A stretch of 15,141 nucleotides of DNA, taken from contig CAZSLZ010000079.1 in NCBI GenBank assembly GCA_964607865.1, forward strand, positions 1 through 15,141, written 5' to 3'. Origin of the DNA: CAZSLZ01 sp964607865 (GTDB lineage Bacteria; Vulcanimicrobiota; JAJTBE01; CAZSLZ01). Of the stretch, positions 7,081-14,527 are shown piece by piece (the stretch's first letter is position 1; each line of letters opens with the position of its first letter). The notes beneath the pieces were generated by a model. That model saw nothing but the letters and a program-made list of their open reading frames with translations. It was not told the DNA's origin and searched no databases. The translations under genes and the position numbers were made by a program.

Positions 7081-7992
7081 CTAGGTTTGCATAATATTAA
7101 TCTTACCAAGATCCATTTCACCCAGGCCCATTTCATACCCTATCTTGATATGCCCGATATCTCCGGGTTTATATCCCAGAAGGGTGCATGTGTAGGCATC
7201 TGCAGCTACTATATCTGTACTGGCGATAATTCTGCCAATTTGTTTCACCTTGCCCGGCCCTTTCGGGCCTCCGGTGAGCAGCGCCCTGGTGGCGTCAATA
7301 ACATTAAGGGTGGGCCTCACTGCGCTCGCCATATCGGCAATGCATTGATGTAAACCATGCCTGTGGAAATAACCCCGGTCTTTCACGCAGCCCATCTGGT
7401 TTTTCATCGCCAGGGTAACCGTGGCGCTTCCGTGCACCTTTACCACCGGCACATTAATGTAGCAATCGGCGTCGAGTACAGGGCCGATTACATTGGCTCT
7501 TTTAAGGGTTTTGCCCATGGGCAGGCCGATATCCCGGTATAAATGCTCCCTGGCAGGGAAAAAATCAACTTTTTGTTTCCTGCAGACATCCATAATTCCG
7601 CTTTTTTGGAAACATATTTTATAATTCTCACAGGGGTGTTCATACAGAGTGATTCTACCTGCGCCTGCAGATTTACAAAGGCCTATCAGGGTATCAATAA
7701 CCTCGGGGTTGGTATTTGCAGCTTGTTCCGGTGTCATGGCCCAGGCAGCATTGGGTTTTATTACCACCCTAGCTCCTTTTTTTATAAATTCTGTAATACC
7801 TCCCAACCTGTCAATGGCAGTTTTAACAGTCTGGTTAACTGTTTTTTTCTGGGCAACCGCCACCGTGGATTTTGCCGGCGCGGCGTTTACCCTTGAAACC
7901 AACCGGGATAATTGATTATCTGGCACCATTTCCATACCGGCAATGGCAACTCCGGCCATGGCCAATTTTCTGAGCATCTCCCTGCGATTCAT
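7081..7992 (-). CDS. DUF362 domain protein with Tat signal
   Basis: This is a 303-aa protein of the DUF362 family, often found beside ferredoxin-like proteins, with biochemical role unknown. The ATG at 7992 is preferred because GGAGG lies seven bases upstream; a longer frame reaching 8034 lacks such a site. The N-terminus NRREMLRKLAMAGVAIAG is a twin-arginine signal, with likely cleavage near NAAPA (residues 36-40). DUF362 landmarks are GARVVIKPNAAW, NTNPEVIDTLIGLCKSAGA, INVPVVKVHG, LAMKNQMGCVKDRGYFHRHG and NVIDATRALLTGGPKGPG. This copy has no ferredoxin domain of its own; the adjacent NapHG-like fusion supplies the Fe-S clusters. The two form an operon and both appear Tat-routed, which suggests that DUF362 works outside the membrane as a partner of the polyferredoxin. 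Confidence 0.86.
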   Translation of the reverse strand: MNRREMLRKLAMAGVAIAGMEMVPDNQLSRLVSRVNAAPAKSTVAVAQKKTVNQTVKTAIDRLGGITEFIKKGARVVIKPNAAWAMTPEQAANTNPEVIDTLIGLCKSAGAGRITLYEHPCENYKICFQKSGIMDVCRKQKVDFFPAREHLYRDIGLPMGKTLKRANVIGPVLDADCYINVPVVKVHGSATVTLAMKNQMGCVKDRGYFHRHGLHQCIADMASAVRPTLNVIDATRALLTGGPKGPGKVKQIGRIIASTDIVAADAYTCTLLGYKPGDIGHIKIGYEMGLGEMDLGKINIMQT

Positions 7993-8058
7993 GGCACAAC
8001 CTCCATTTATTCTGTAATTGGCAGTTTTTAACACTTTATGATAAACATCATTAAATAA

Positions 8059-8082
8059 AAAAAGAGGGCTCCCCCTCTTTTT
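8059..8082 (-). terminator. Intrinsic terminator of the 195-aa hypothetical gene
   Basis: AAAGAGGG (8061-8068) and CCCTCTTT (8073-8080) pair perfectly around a CTCC loop, extended by A-T pairs. On the minus strand the stem is followed by a long T-rich run (TTTTTTTATTTAA). It lies about 20 bases after the stop at 8101 and separates that gene from the DUF362 operon. Confidence 0.85.
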
Positions 8083-8100
8083 AACTTTATTATTTTCAAT

Positions 8101-8688
8101 TTAGTTTTCTTTATTATATTGAATCAATAAATCGGCAAGCAGATCCATAATTTCGATTTTGTTGAAGACCCAGTCCTCATTAATTTCCTGGACATCTTTT
8201 ACATAGTATTCCAATTTAAGATATCTGTAGTCGAAAGTGAGATGGTCAAACCTTTCCAGAGATTCGATCAACTCCCTGACCTTTGTTTTGCTCAGAAATG
8301 TCCGGGTTACCTCTTCTTCCAGGGTTTCTATAAAATACATATCATCAAATTCTTTAATTCCTATTTCTATTTCAGTGACCGGAATAGGAGAAGATGCGCC
8401 GAATTTCCTTGACTTTATCTCGCTGTCCTCAAATGAAAGGACCAATTTGAAAGGGCTGGGTATGGTAAGTTGAATATTGAATAAATACCCGCCTTCATGA
8501 TAGGTAACAAACTCGATTACCATTTTTTTACCCCGATAGACACTCTGAATGGTGGGCAATGTCATATCTTCATGTTCTCCCAACCCGGTAGGAACATAAT
8601 CTTCATGCCGGCTTAACTCACGAATCTCTCCCTTGTCCAGCTTGGAAAGAATCCTTTCAAGTTTCATCTTGGCCGTTTCAACAGGCAT
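8101..8688 (-). CDS. Hypothetical protein, 195 aa
   Basis: I do not recognise this protein with confidence. It is acidic and soluble, with no signal peptide or membrane segment. An N-terminal helix (residues 1-22) precedes a beta-rich middle (45-110: VYRGKKMVIEFVTYHE, YLFNIQLTIPSPFKLVLSFE). The C-terminal part (112-165) follows a pattern of the type EFDDMYFIET...TKVRELIESLERF...LKLEYY. That arrangement loosely resembles DUF3137-like modules, in which an FD-x(2)-F strand is followed by a helix ending at a beta hairpin. The ATG is preceded by TGGGGT at fair spacing. It is transcribed alone and divergently from the sensor kinase gene, with 161 bases between the two starts that must hold both promoters. 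Confidence 0.65.
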   Translation of the reverse strand: MPVETAKMKLERILSKLDKGEIRELSRHEDYVPTGLGEHEDMTLPTIQSVYRGKKMVIEFVTYHEGGYLFNIQLTIPSPFKLVLSFEDSEIKSRKFGASSPIPVTEIEIGIKEFDDMYFIETLEEEVTRTFLSKTKVRELIESLERFDHLTFDYRYLKLEYYVKDVQEINEDWVFNKIEIMDLLADLLIQYNKEN

Positions 8689-8849
8689 TTTATTACCCCA
8701 TTTCTATATCATATTTTGTTTCTACCCGGACCTACTAATTAAAATTTCGATACCAATATGTTTTTTCCTTTACCAAAACAGAGGGAAGAACAAATGCGCA
8801 GTCGAAAAATTTCAATTAATAAAACGAATAATGTAAGTCTGGTGCTTTT

Positions 8850-10622
8850 ATGTTCAGAAAAATAAGCTGGGAATTAACTTTCTCTTATATCTTGGTAATT
8901 GTTTTACTTATGGCTGTATTGGGCTTTTTTCTTTTGAATTTCATAGAAAATTTTGCCATAAATACTGTCAAACAGGAACTTTATGAACAGGCCCAGTTGA
9001 TAGCTGAGGGCTGGCCCCAGGGTACGGGTTTAAAAGAGCCGTCGGTCAGAGAAATGCGTTTTTTCTGGAATACCCTGGAGCGGATTTCCCGGCAGACCGG
9101 TTCCCGGGTGAGGATTCTCACAGACAGGGGAGTTCCCATATACGATACCGGTGGGGAAAAAGACCTGGATTTAACCTTGCGGGCTGAGGTTCAATCTGCA
9201 TTGCAGGGGAAACCAGACGAGGATGAAACCCGGACTTCATTTACCCAGACTTACCCCATACTGCAGTATGAACCCATGGTCAGGGAATCCCGTATTGTGG
9301 GCGTGGTTTATATAACCCGATCAAGAAGTTACATACAGACTATTATTTCTCTGGTAAAAACCCAGTTTTATGTGGTATTTTTCATATCTCTTATTGTTGC
9401 CATAGCCCTGGCGCTTTTTCTTTCCCATTATATTACCCGGCCTATTGTGAATATAACTGCCCAGGCAGATAGAATGGCGCGGGGAGAATTAAACCAGAGG
9501 GTTCAGGTTAATACCAGAAACGAAATAGGGGCTCTTTCGGCAAAATTTAACATAATGGCGGAGAAGCTCCAGGGAACCCTTAACCAGTTGCGGGGCGAAA
9601 AAAACAAGCTTGCTACAGTTATTAACACCATGGCCGGCGGAGTACTGGTTATTGATCAGCAATTGCAGATAATAATGATTAATAAGACCGCCTTTCAACT
9701 TCTAGGAATACGGCAGAAAAACATAGTTGATAAAAAAATCAGCACAGTGCTGCCCGGGCATTCCCTTCTGCGGTTATTGGAGGATTCCCAGTTGAAAATT
9801 GAAACCCGGGGCGCCCTGGAAGACTTGCCCGACAACCGGGCAGTTGATGCCCAGATAACCCCTCTTCTAAACGAGGAAGGAACCACTCTGGGCGCGGTAA
9901 TTATCCTCAATGATGTTACTGAATTCCGGCAACTGGACCGGATGAGGGCGGAATTTGTTTCTAATGTTTCCCATGAACTGAAAACTCCCCTTGCCTGCAT
10001 CAAGGGGCTGGCAGAGTTACTCCTGGACGGCGCCCTTCAGGAGGACAGGGCTGAGGAATTTCTGGATTCCATCAACCGGGAAGTGGATCGATTGACCAGG
10101 CTGGTCAGAGACCTGCTGGACCTTTCTAAAATGGAATCGGGGATGGTAAAGATGGAACTTCACCCTATAAAAATGGCCGATGTTATAAACCAGGTTACCA
10201 CCAGGCTTATTCCCCAGGCAGATAAAAAGAATATCAAGGTCATAAGGAAATTAAACTGCGATGAACTGGTCCTGGCAGATATGGACCGGGTTCAACAGGT
10301 GCTCATCAACCTTATAGATAATGCTATTCGTTATACACCAGAAAATGAGAAAATATTCATTAAATTAAGCAGAAAATCGGACCATGCCCTTATCGAAGTG
10401 CAGGATACCGGCCCGGGAATTGGAGAAGAAGATTTGCACCGTATTTTCGAGCGGTTTTTCAGAACCGATCGATCCCGCTCCAGGGGAGAAGGAGGATTCG
10501 GCCTGGGGCTGGCCATTACAAAACAGATTGTGGAAAACCTGGGAGGCAATATCGGGGTACATTCCACACCGCCCAGAGGGACAACTTTTTATTTTACCCT
10601 GCCCCTGCAGAAAAAAGAGTAA
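8850..10622 (+). CDS. HAMP-PAS sensor histidine kinase (PhoR/VicK-like)
   Basis: This is a 590-aa membrane sensor kinase of a two-component system. Transmembrane segments at about 11-31 and 172-192 enclose an extracytoplasmic sensor region of about 140 residues. HAMP follows (193-245, from YITRPI), then a PAS domain (about 252-355, INTMAGGVLVIDQQLQI). The HisKA domain has phospho-acceptor His375 (SNVSHELKTPLA), and the HATPase has N-box LINLIDNAIRYTP (485-497), G1 DTGPGIG (519-525), F-box RIFERFFRTD and G2 GEGGFGLGLA (546-555). All catalytic motifs are intact. The ATG has only a weak GGTG five bases before it. The architecture matches Firmicutes PhoR/WalK proteins, which normally follow a response regulator, yet no regulator is adjacent and the upstream gene is divergent. 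The next gene, 82 bases on, is the MBL-cNBD protein. Confidence 0.93.
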   Translation: MFRKISWELTFSYILVIVLLMAVLGFFLLNFIENFAINTVKQELYEQAQLIAEGWPQGTGLKEPSVREMRFFWNTLERISRQTGSRVRILTDRGVPIYDTGGEKDLDLTLRAEVQSALQGKPDEDETRTSFTQTYPILQYEPMVRESRIVGVVYITRSRSYIQTIISLVKTQFYVVFFISLIVAIALALFLSHYITRPIVNITAQADRMARGELNQRVQVNTRNEIGALSAKFNIMAEKLQGTLNQLRGEKNKLATVINTMAGGVLVIDQQLQIIMINKTAFQLLGIRQKNIVDKKISTVLPGHSLLRLLEDSQLKIETRGALEDLPDNRAVDAQITPLLNEEGTTLGAVIILNDVTEFRQLDRMRAEFVSNVSHELKTPLACIKGLAELLLDGALQEDRAEEFLDSINREVDRLTRLVRDLLDLSKMESGMVKMELHPIKMADVINQVTTRLIPQADKKNIKVIRKLNCDELVLADMDRVQQVLINLIDNAIRYTPENEKIFIKLSRKSDHALIEVQDTGPGIGEEDLHRIFERFFRTDRSRSRGEGGFGLGLAITKQIVENLGGNIGVHSTPPRGTTFYFTLPLQKKE

Positions 10623-10704
10623 GAAAAATTTTATGTAATAAAAGATATTGCCTTGTTTTGTTGAAATAATTAATATGTTACTTTAAGTTTTTCAGGGGGC
10701 TCCG

Positions 10705-12921
10705 ATGAACAGGGACAGAAATAATAACTGGGAATCTTTAAAAATTCAGGATTTATCCAGGGGTGGAATTCTGGTAAAGGATGAGGGCCTTTTAATTGAA
10801 ATAGGAGCTTATCCCGAAACTATCAAAGACTCCATGAACCAGAAACATGGCGTTCCCGATATTTTTCTGATTCCAGAAAAAATGTTCGACATAAAACTGG
10901 GCATCAGCACCGCTGACCTGGAATTCCCAGCTTACTTCAATTTTTTTCTGAAAAACAAGAAACTCAAATTCATCTGCAGAAAAGATCAGCTTCGCCCCCT
11001 GCTTACAGTTCTTAAAGAGGCAACTTTCGGCCCCGCAAACCTGGACATATCTCAGGATTACCTGGAAGGGGAGAAAACTCCGGGATTTCCCAATTTAAAA
11101 AGAGAATTGGATTATTTCAAGCAGAATCCCCGCAAACCTGGACAGGTAATAAAACTTAAAAATATTATTGAACCCCTGGTTTTTGATGAGAACAACCAGG
11201 TAACAATAAACGGGCTTACTATTACCGATTTGAAAGATGACAAATACAGGTTTGAAAAAGAAGAAAAGTACAGGGAAATTCAATTTGAGTACCTGGTAAA
11301 CCCGGTTTTGCCCACCGATATTTTTGGGCCTGCCGCCCTGGAAGGCTTCTATTCTCCGCCTTCTTTCGGAATAACGGTTATCGGCAGCGGCCATGGGTTC
11401 GATGCCCGGGGAATTACCACGGGTTTTATCCTCTGGATTGACGGCAAGGGCATATTGGTGGACCCTCCGGTTAATACCACCGCCTGGCTGAAAAGAAACC
11501 GAATAAATACAAGGCTGATACAGAATCTTATCCTTACCCACTGCCATGCCGACCATGACTCGGGAACCCTGCAGAAAATTCTGGAAGAGGGTAGAATCAA
11601 GGTTCATACCACAGAAACCATAGCAAACAGTTTTATGGCCAAGTATGGGGCATTGCTGGGAATTTCCAGGGATGAATTCCGTAAATTATTTCAGCTTGAC
11701 CCGGTAAAGATAGGGCATCCAATAAATATTGCCGGGGGGCAGTTTGTTTTTAAATATTGTTTACATTCAATTCCCACAATTAATTTTACGGTAAAGTATC
11801 AGAATGGCACTTTTGCTTTTTCTTCCGATACCCTTTACGAACCGGAAACTTTTACCCGGCTTTATGAAGAAGGAATACTTGACAGAGAAAGAATGTCGGA
11901 TTTACTGGATTTCTCCTGGAACAGCGACCTGATTTTTCATGAGGCAGGGATACCTCCCATTCATACTCCCATTAAAGTACTGGAAAAACTTCCTGATTCT
12001 ACTAAAAAAAGGTTATATCTCAGCCATATTTCGTCGGATTCTCTTTCTGAAACCTCTCAATTAAGAATAGCCCAACCGGGGGTGGGAAATACAATTATAA
12101 TTAAAGCTGAAACTGCCAGAACAAATATGACAACCCAGATGTTGGATGTTATGGCCCATACCGATCTATTCAAGGACTTGAAAGTTGATAAGGCTCTGGA
12201 GTTTCTCTCCATTACAAAACATAAAGATTTTAAACCCGGTGACATAATAATAAGAGAGGGTACTTACGGAAACCGTTTCTTCATGATCCTTTCCGGCGAA
12301 GTCGAGGTGAGAGGCAAAAATATCCCCGGCCAGCTTATATACAGCAGATATGACTATATCGGAGAAACTGCGATAATTCTGAACCAGCCCAGAAACGCCA
12401 ATGTTATAGCTGCCACAGAAGTAAGGCTGTTGTATATGGAATGGCAGGATTTTCTGCACTTCATAAGAGATACAGGCCTGAAACAGGAATTATCCTTACT
12501 GGCAAAAAACAGGCGGGAAAAAGCCCGCTGGCTTTTTGAAAAAAATAAGGTTTTTAAATGTCTTTCCCCATTTCAGAAAAATCAACTTTTGAAAATAATG
12601 ACCCAGAAAATCTATCCCCAGAACAGCTGTATTTTCAGAAAGGATGAGAACCTGGAATATTATTACTGGCTGGCAACGGGAGAACTGCAACTGTTTGAAA
12701 ACAACAGGGAATTCATTCTCGAACGGGGCGCCCTGGCGGGTGATTTCAAGAATATATTTGAAAACAAGAAATATACCGGCGATCTTTTTGCTAAGACAGA
12801 ATCCATGGTTTACCGGATTCCTACGGAAAAAATGAAGTTCTTTTTCAAGGCCAACCCTGGAAGTTATCTGAGAATGCTGGCGCAGAAAAAAAATGACGAT
12901 AATATTTCTGTTATGGTTTGA
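10705..12921 (+). CDS. Metallo-beta-lactamase-fold protein with two C-terminal cyclic-nucleotide-binding domains
   Basis: This is a 738-aa cytoplasmic protein. An N-terminal part (about 20-160) has MBL-like strand patterns (GILVKDEGLLIEIG, PDIFLIPEKMF) but no metal motif, and looks like a degenerate MBL half. The active MBL region spans about 221-465. It has the zinc motif HCHADHD (H279, H281, D283, H284, D285), further likely ligands H354 and D375 (SSDT), and a terminal His441 (LSHISSD). The first cNBD (about 485-590) has the phosphate-binding cassette pattern IGETAIILNQPRNANV, with E554 and R563 in the places that contact cAMP/cGMP. The second (about 610-725) is degenerate: GALAGDFKNIFE has lost the GE and Arg. 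It is probably a hydrolase, perhaps a cyclic-nucleotide-controlled or cyclic-nucleotide-cleaving one; the substrate is unknown. The start follows AGGGGG at good spacing. It may be co-transcribed with the kinase gene. Confidence 0.87.
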   Translation: MNRDRNNNWESLKIQDLSRGGILVKDEGLLIEIGAYPETIKDSMNQKHGVPDIFLIPEKMFDIKLGISTADLEFPAYFNFFLKNKKLKFICRKDQLRPLLTVLKEATFGPANLDISQDYLEGEKTPGFPNLKRELDYFKQNPRKPGQVIKLKNIIEPLVFDENNQVTINGLTITDLKDDKYRFEKEEKYREIQFEYLVNPVLPTDIFGPAALEGFYSPPSFGITVIGSGHGFDARGITTGFILWIDGKGILVDPPVNTTAWLKRNRINTRLIQNLILTHCHADHDSGTLQKILEEGRIKVHTTETIANSFMAKYGALLGISRDEFRKLFQLDPVKIGHPINIAGGQFVFKYCLHSIPTINFTVKYQNGTFAFSSDTLYEPETFTRLYEEGILDRERMSDLLDFSWNSDLIFHEAGIPPIHTPIKVLEKLPDSTKKRLYLSHISSDSLSETSQLRIAQPGVGNTIIIKAETARTNMTTQMLDVMAHTDLFKDLKVDKALEFLSITKHKDFKPGDIIIREGTYGNRFFMILSGEVEVRGKNIPGQLIYSRYDYIGETAIILNQPRNANVIAATEVRLLYMEWQDFLHFIRDTGLKQELSLLAKNRREKARWLFEKNKVFKCLSPFQKNQLLKIMTQKIYPQNSCIFRKDENLEYYYWLATGELQLFENNREFILERGALAGDFKNIFENKKYTGDLFAKTESMVYRIPTEKMKFFFKANPGSYLRMLAQKKNDDNISVMV

Positions 12922-12951
12922 TACAATTCGCCAGAATCAAGTATCGGGAGT

Positions 12952-13791
12952 TTAAATATCAGCGTCTGTACTGTAAATTTTATTTGCTTTTTTAATATAA
13001 ATTTGGGCTTTTTCCGTATTTTTCAATTGTTCATAAACCCATGCAATCTTTTTATATACTATGCTTCGAAACTCATAAATATCTGCAAAACCCAACCCGG
13101 CGCGGTTGATTTTCAGTGTCCGGCTTAAACAGGCCAGGCAGTTTTCATATTCCTCTAAATCAGACAATAACAAACCCAGCTCATAATTACTATCCAGGTT
13201 ATTCTCATCGATATGCACGACTTTTTCATAAATATGCCGCGCCTTTTCAATATTCCCCTTTTTTAATAAATCCCGGGCCAGCATAAGCAGATAGTTTGAA
13301 TATTCAAACCTGGCTTCAACATTATTTTTATCCTGTTTTAGAACCCAGCACCATTGCTGTTCAGCTTTTTTGCCCTCACCGGTTTTTAAGAATCCTTCAG
13401 CAAGGTTATTTAAAAACGAAAGTTCATCCGGCTTCATCTTTATAGCCCGGTTTATGGAATAAAAGTACATTTCTGGATTTTCTCTTTCCAGGTATTGATT
13501 GACGGCTATTTTTCTTATCTCCATGGGGTCATGAAGAGAATCAATACGTATTAAATCCCTGATGGGGATATACTTTTCCAGTTGACAGGCCACCTCTTCT
13601 TCTTTGGAGGGGCTCAGTTTTTTTTCATATACCATGTTCTTCAAGGCATCGATGGCCAGCTTTTGTATTTCTTCCTGTGATGAGCCGAGGAAAGGGGAAA
13701 TTAAATCAGGCTGGTTGTTTTGCTTGAATTTATAAATTTTTGCCCGTTCTGTAAAACAGAAAATTGAATCCAGAAATTTTAAAAAACCCAA
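12952..13791 (-). CDS. TPR repeat protein, 279 aa
   Basis: This is a helical scaffold protein without signal peptide or membrane segment, so probably cytoplasmic. Residues 27-100 hold helical pairs of HEAT-like spacing (EEIQKLAIDALKNM, PMEIRKIAVNQYLE). TPR-type units run from about 107 to 270: YSINRAIKMKPDE, FLNNLAEGFLKTGEGKKAEQ, ARDLLKKGNIEKARHIYEKV, YELGLLLSDLEEYENCLA and WVYEQLKNTEKAQIYIKKA. The start is TTG at 13791, supported by AAAGGTG (13803-13797 on the minus strand) five bases before it; no ATG is near. It converges on the MBL-cNBD gene with only 30 bases between stops and no hairpin. The partner proteins are unknown. Confidence 0.78.
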   Translation of the reverse strand: MGFLKFLDSIFCFTERAKIYKFKQNNQPDLISPFLGSSQEEIQKLAIDALKNMVYEKKLSPSKEEEVACQLEKYIPIRDLIRIDSLHDPMEIRKIAVNQYLERENPEMYFYSINRAIKMKPDELSFLNNLAEGFLKTGEGKKAEQQWCWVLKQDKNNVEARFEYSNYLLMLARDLLKKGNIEKARHIYEKVVHIDENNLDSNYELGLLLSDLEEYENCLACLSRTLKINRAGLGFADIYEFRSIVYKKIAWVYEQLKNTEKAQIYIKKANKIYSTDADI

Positions 13792-13906
13792 AATGACACC
13801 TTTAAGTTCATATTTTACATGTGAATATACAATTAAATAAAGAAAATTTCTATATTTTTTTGTGTTTTGTTAATAAATATTTTACAATTTTTTTCTATAG
13901 TCCTCT

Positions 13907-13935
13907 TTACTTTTTAAAAGTACAAGTTATATAAT
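13907..13935 (+). promoter_or_regulatory. Probable sigma-A-type promoter of the Gly/Met-rich gene
   Basis: TTTACT (13907-13912) and TATAAT (13930-13935) are spaced 17 bases apart in a very AT-rich stretch. Transcription would start near 13942, about 35 bases before the ATG at 13977. The perfect -10 suggests strong expression. Confidence 0.55.
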
Positions 13936-13976
13936 TATAGAAACGGAAAAATTTTTTTGATATAGGAGTGAATTTA

Positions 13977-14399
13977 ATGTACGGATACGGAATGAACCCG
14001 ATGATGGGTGGTATGGGCGGTATGATGGGCGCCGGAGTAGGCATGATGCATGGCTCTAATATGAATATGATGAATTCAATGACCAATCCCATGTTTGGCT
14101 ATGGCAATGCAGCTGGCGGAATGCTGGGTTCCACAATGGGCGGAGCTTTTGGCGGAATGCTGGGAGCCGGCTTGGGTTCCACATTGGGTGGAGCAATCGG
14201 CGGCGGCCTCTTTGGCAATAGCGGTTACGGAATCGGTTCCATGCTGGGCGGCCTCGGCGGAGGAATGCTGGGCGGCCAGATGGGCGCAGAAGCTGGCTAC
14301 AATATGGGCTCAGGCGGTTTTGGATACGGTGGCCCCATGAATATGTCCAACCCCATGATGGGCGGAATGGGCTATCCCATGATGGGTGGCTGTTTCTAA
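13977..14399 (+). CDS. Gly/Met-rich low-complexity protein, 140 aa
   Basis: I do not recognise a family. Of 140 residues, 51 are Gly and 28 are Met, and only one is acidic (Glu); there is no Lys, Arg or Asp. Met pairs (PMMGG, GMM) cluster at both ends. The middle is a glycine-zipper-like hydrophobic stretch with two related units 16 residues apart (LGSTMGGAFGG and LGSTLGGAIGG), so it could insert in or oligomerise at a membrane. The C-terminus is MMGGCF, with the only Cys next to last. There is no classical signal peptide. AGGAGTG (13964-13970) lies six bases before the ATG at 13977; a GTG at 13968 inside that site is not the start. It has its own promoter and a terminator at 14421. Possible roles are a metal-binding (soft metal to Met thioethers), structural or aggregating surface protein; none is shown by sequence. 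Confidence 0.75.
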   Translation: MYGYGMNPMMGGMGGMMGAGVGMMHGSNMNMMNSMTNPMFGYGNAAGGMLGSTMGGAFGGMLGAGLGSTLGGAIGGGLFGNSGYGIGSMLGGLGGGMLGGQMGAEAGYNMGSGGFGYGGPMNMSNPMMGGMGYPMMGGCF

Positions 14400-14420
14400 A
14401 TTTTTAATCAGCAACTTTCA

Positions 14421-14450
14421 AGAGCGTCTTAAGGCGCTCTTTTTATTTTA
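14421..14450 (+). terminator. Rho-independent terminator of the Gly/Met-rich gene
   Basis: AGAGCG (14421-14426) pairs with CGCTCT (14435-14440) around TCTTAAGG, followed by TTTTATTTTA. It is a canonical plus-strand terminator lying 22 bases after the stop codon. Confidence 0.88.
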
Positions 14451-14470
14451 TAAATTTTTATCAGAAATTA

Positions 14471-14499
14471 TATTCACTTTCAATAAAGTGTGTTATAAT
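14471..14499 (+). promoter_or_regulatory. Promoter of the prepilin gene with internal inverted repeat
   Basis: TATAAT at 14494-14499 is preceded by TGT, giving an extended -10. A weak -35 candidate (TATTCA, 14471-14476) lies 17 bases upstream. Between them CACTTT (14475-14480) and AAAGTG (14485-14490) form a perfect inverted repeat with a CAAT loop, so a regulator could bind inside the promoter spacer. The start site would be near 14506. Confidence 0.55.
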
Positions 14500-14527
14500 T
14501 ATTATACAACTTTTTGGAGGGGATTAA

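Noticed and set aside
14095..14340. 81-codon ORF in another frame of the Gly/Met-rich gene
   Set aside because: It is a Trp/Ala-rich product of the repeated GGC/ATG codons read out of frame, with no start signal.
13977..14399. Repeats in the Gly/Met gene considered as a CRISPR or other repeat array
   Set aside because: The repeats are imperfect, keep the reading frame and are explained by peptide repeats.
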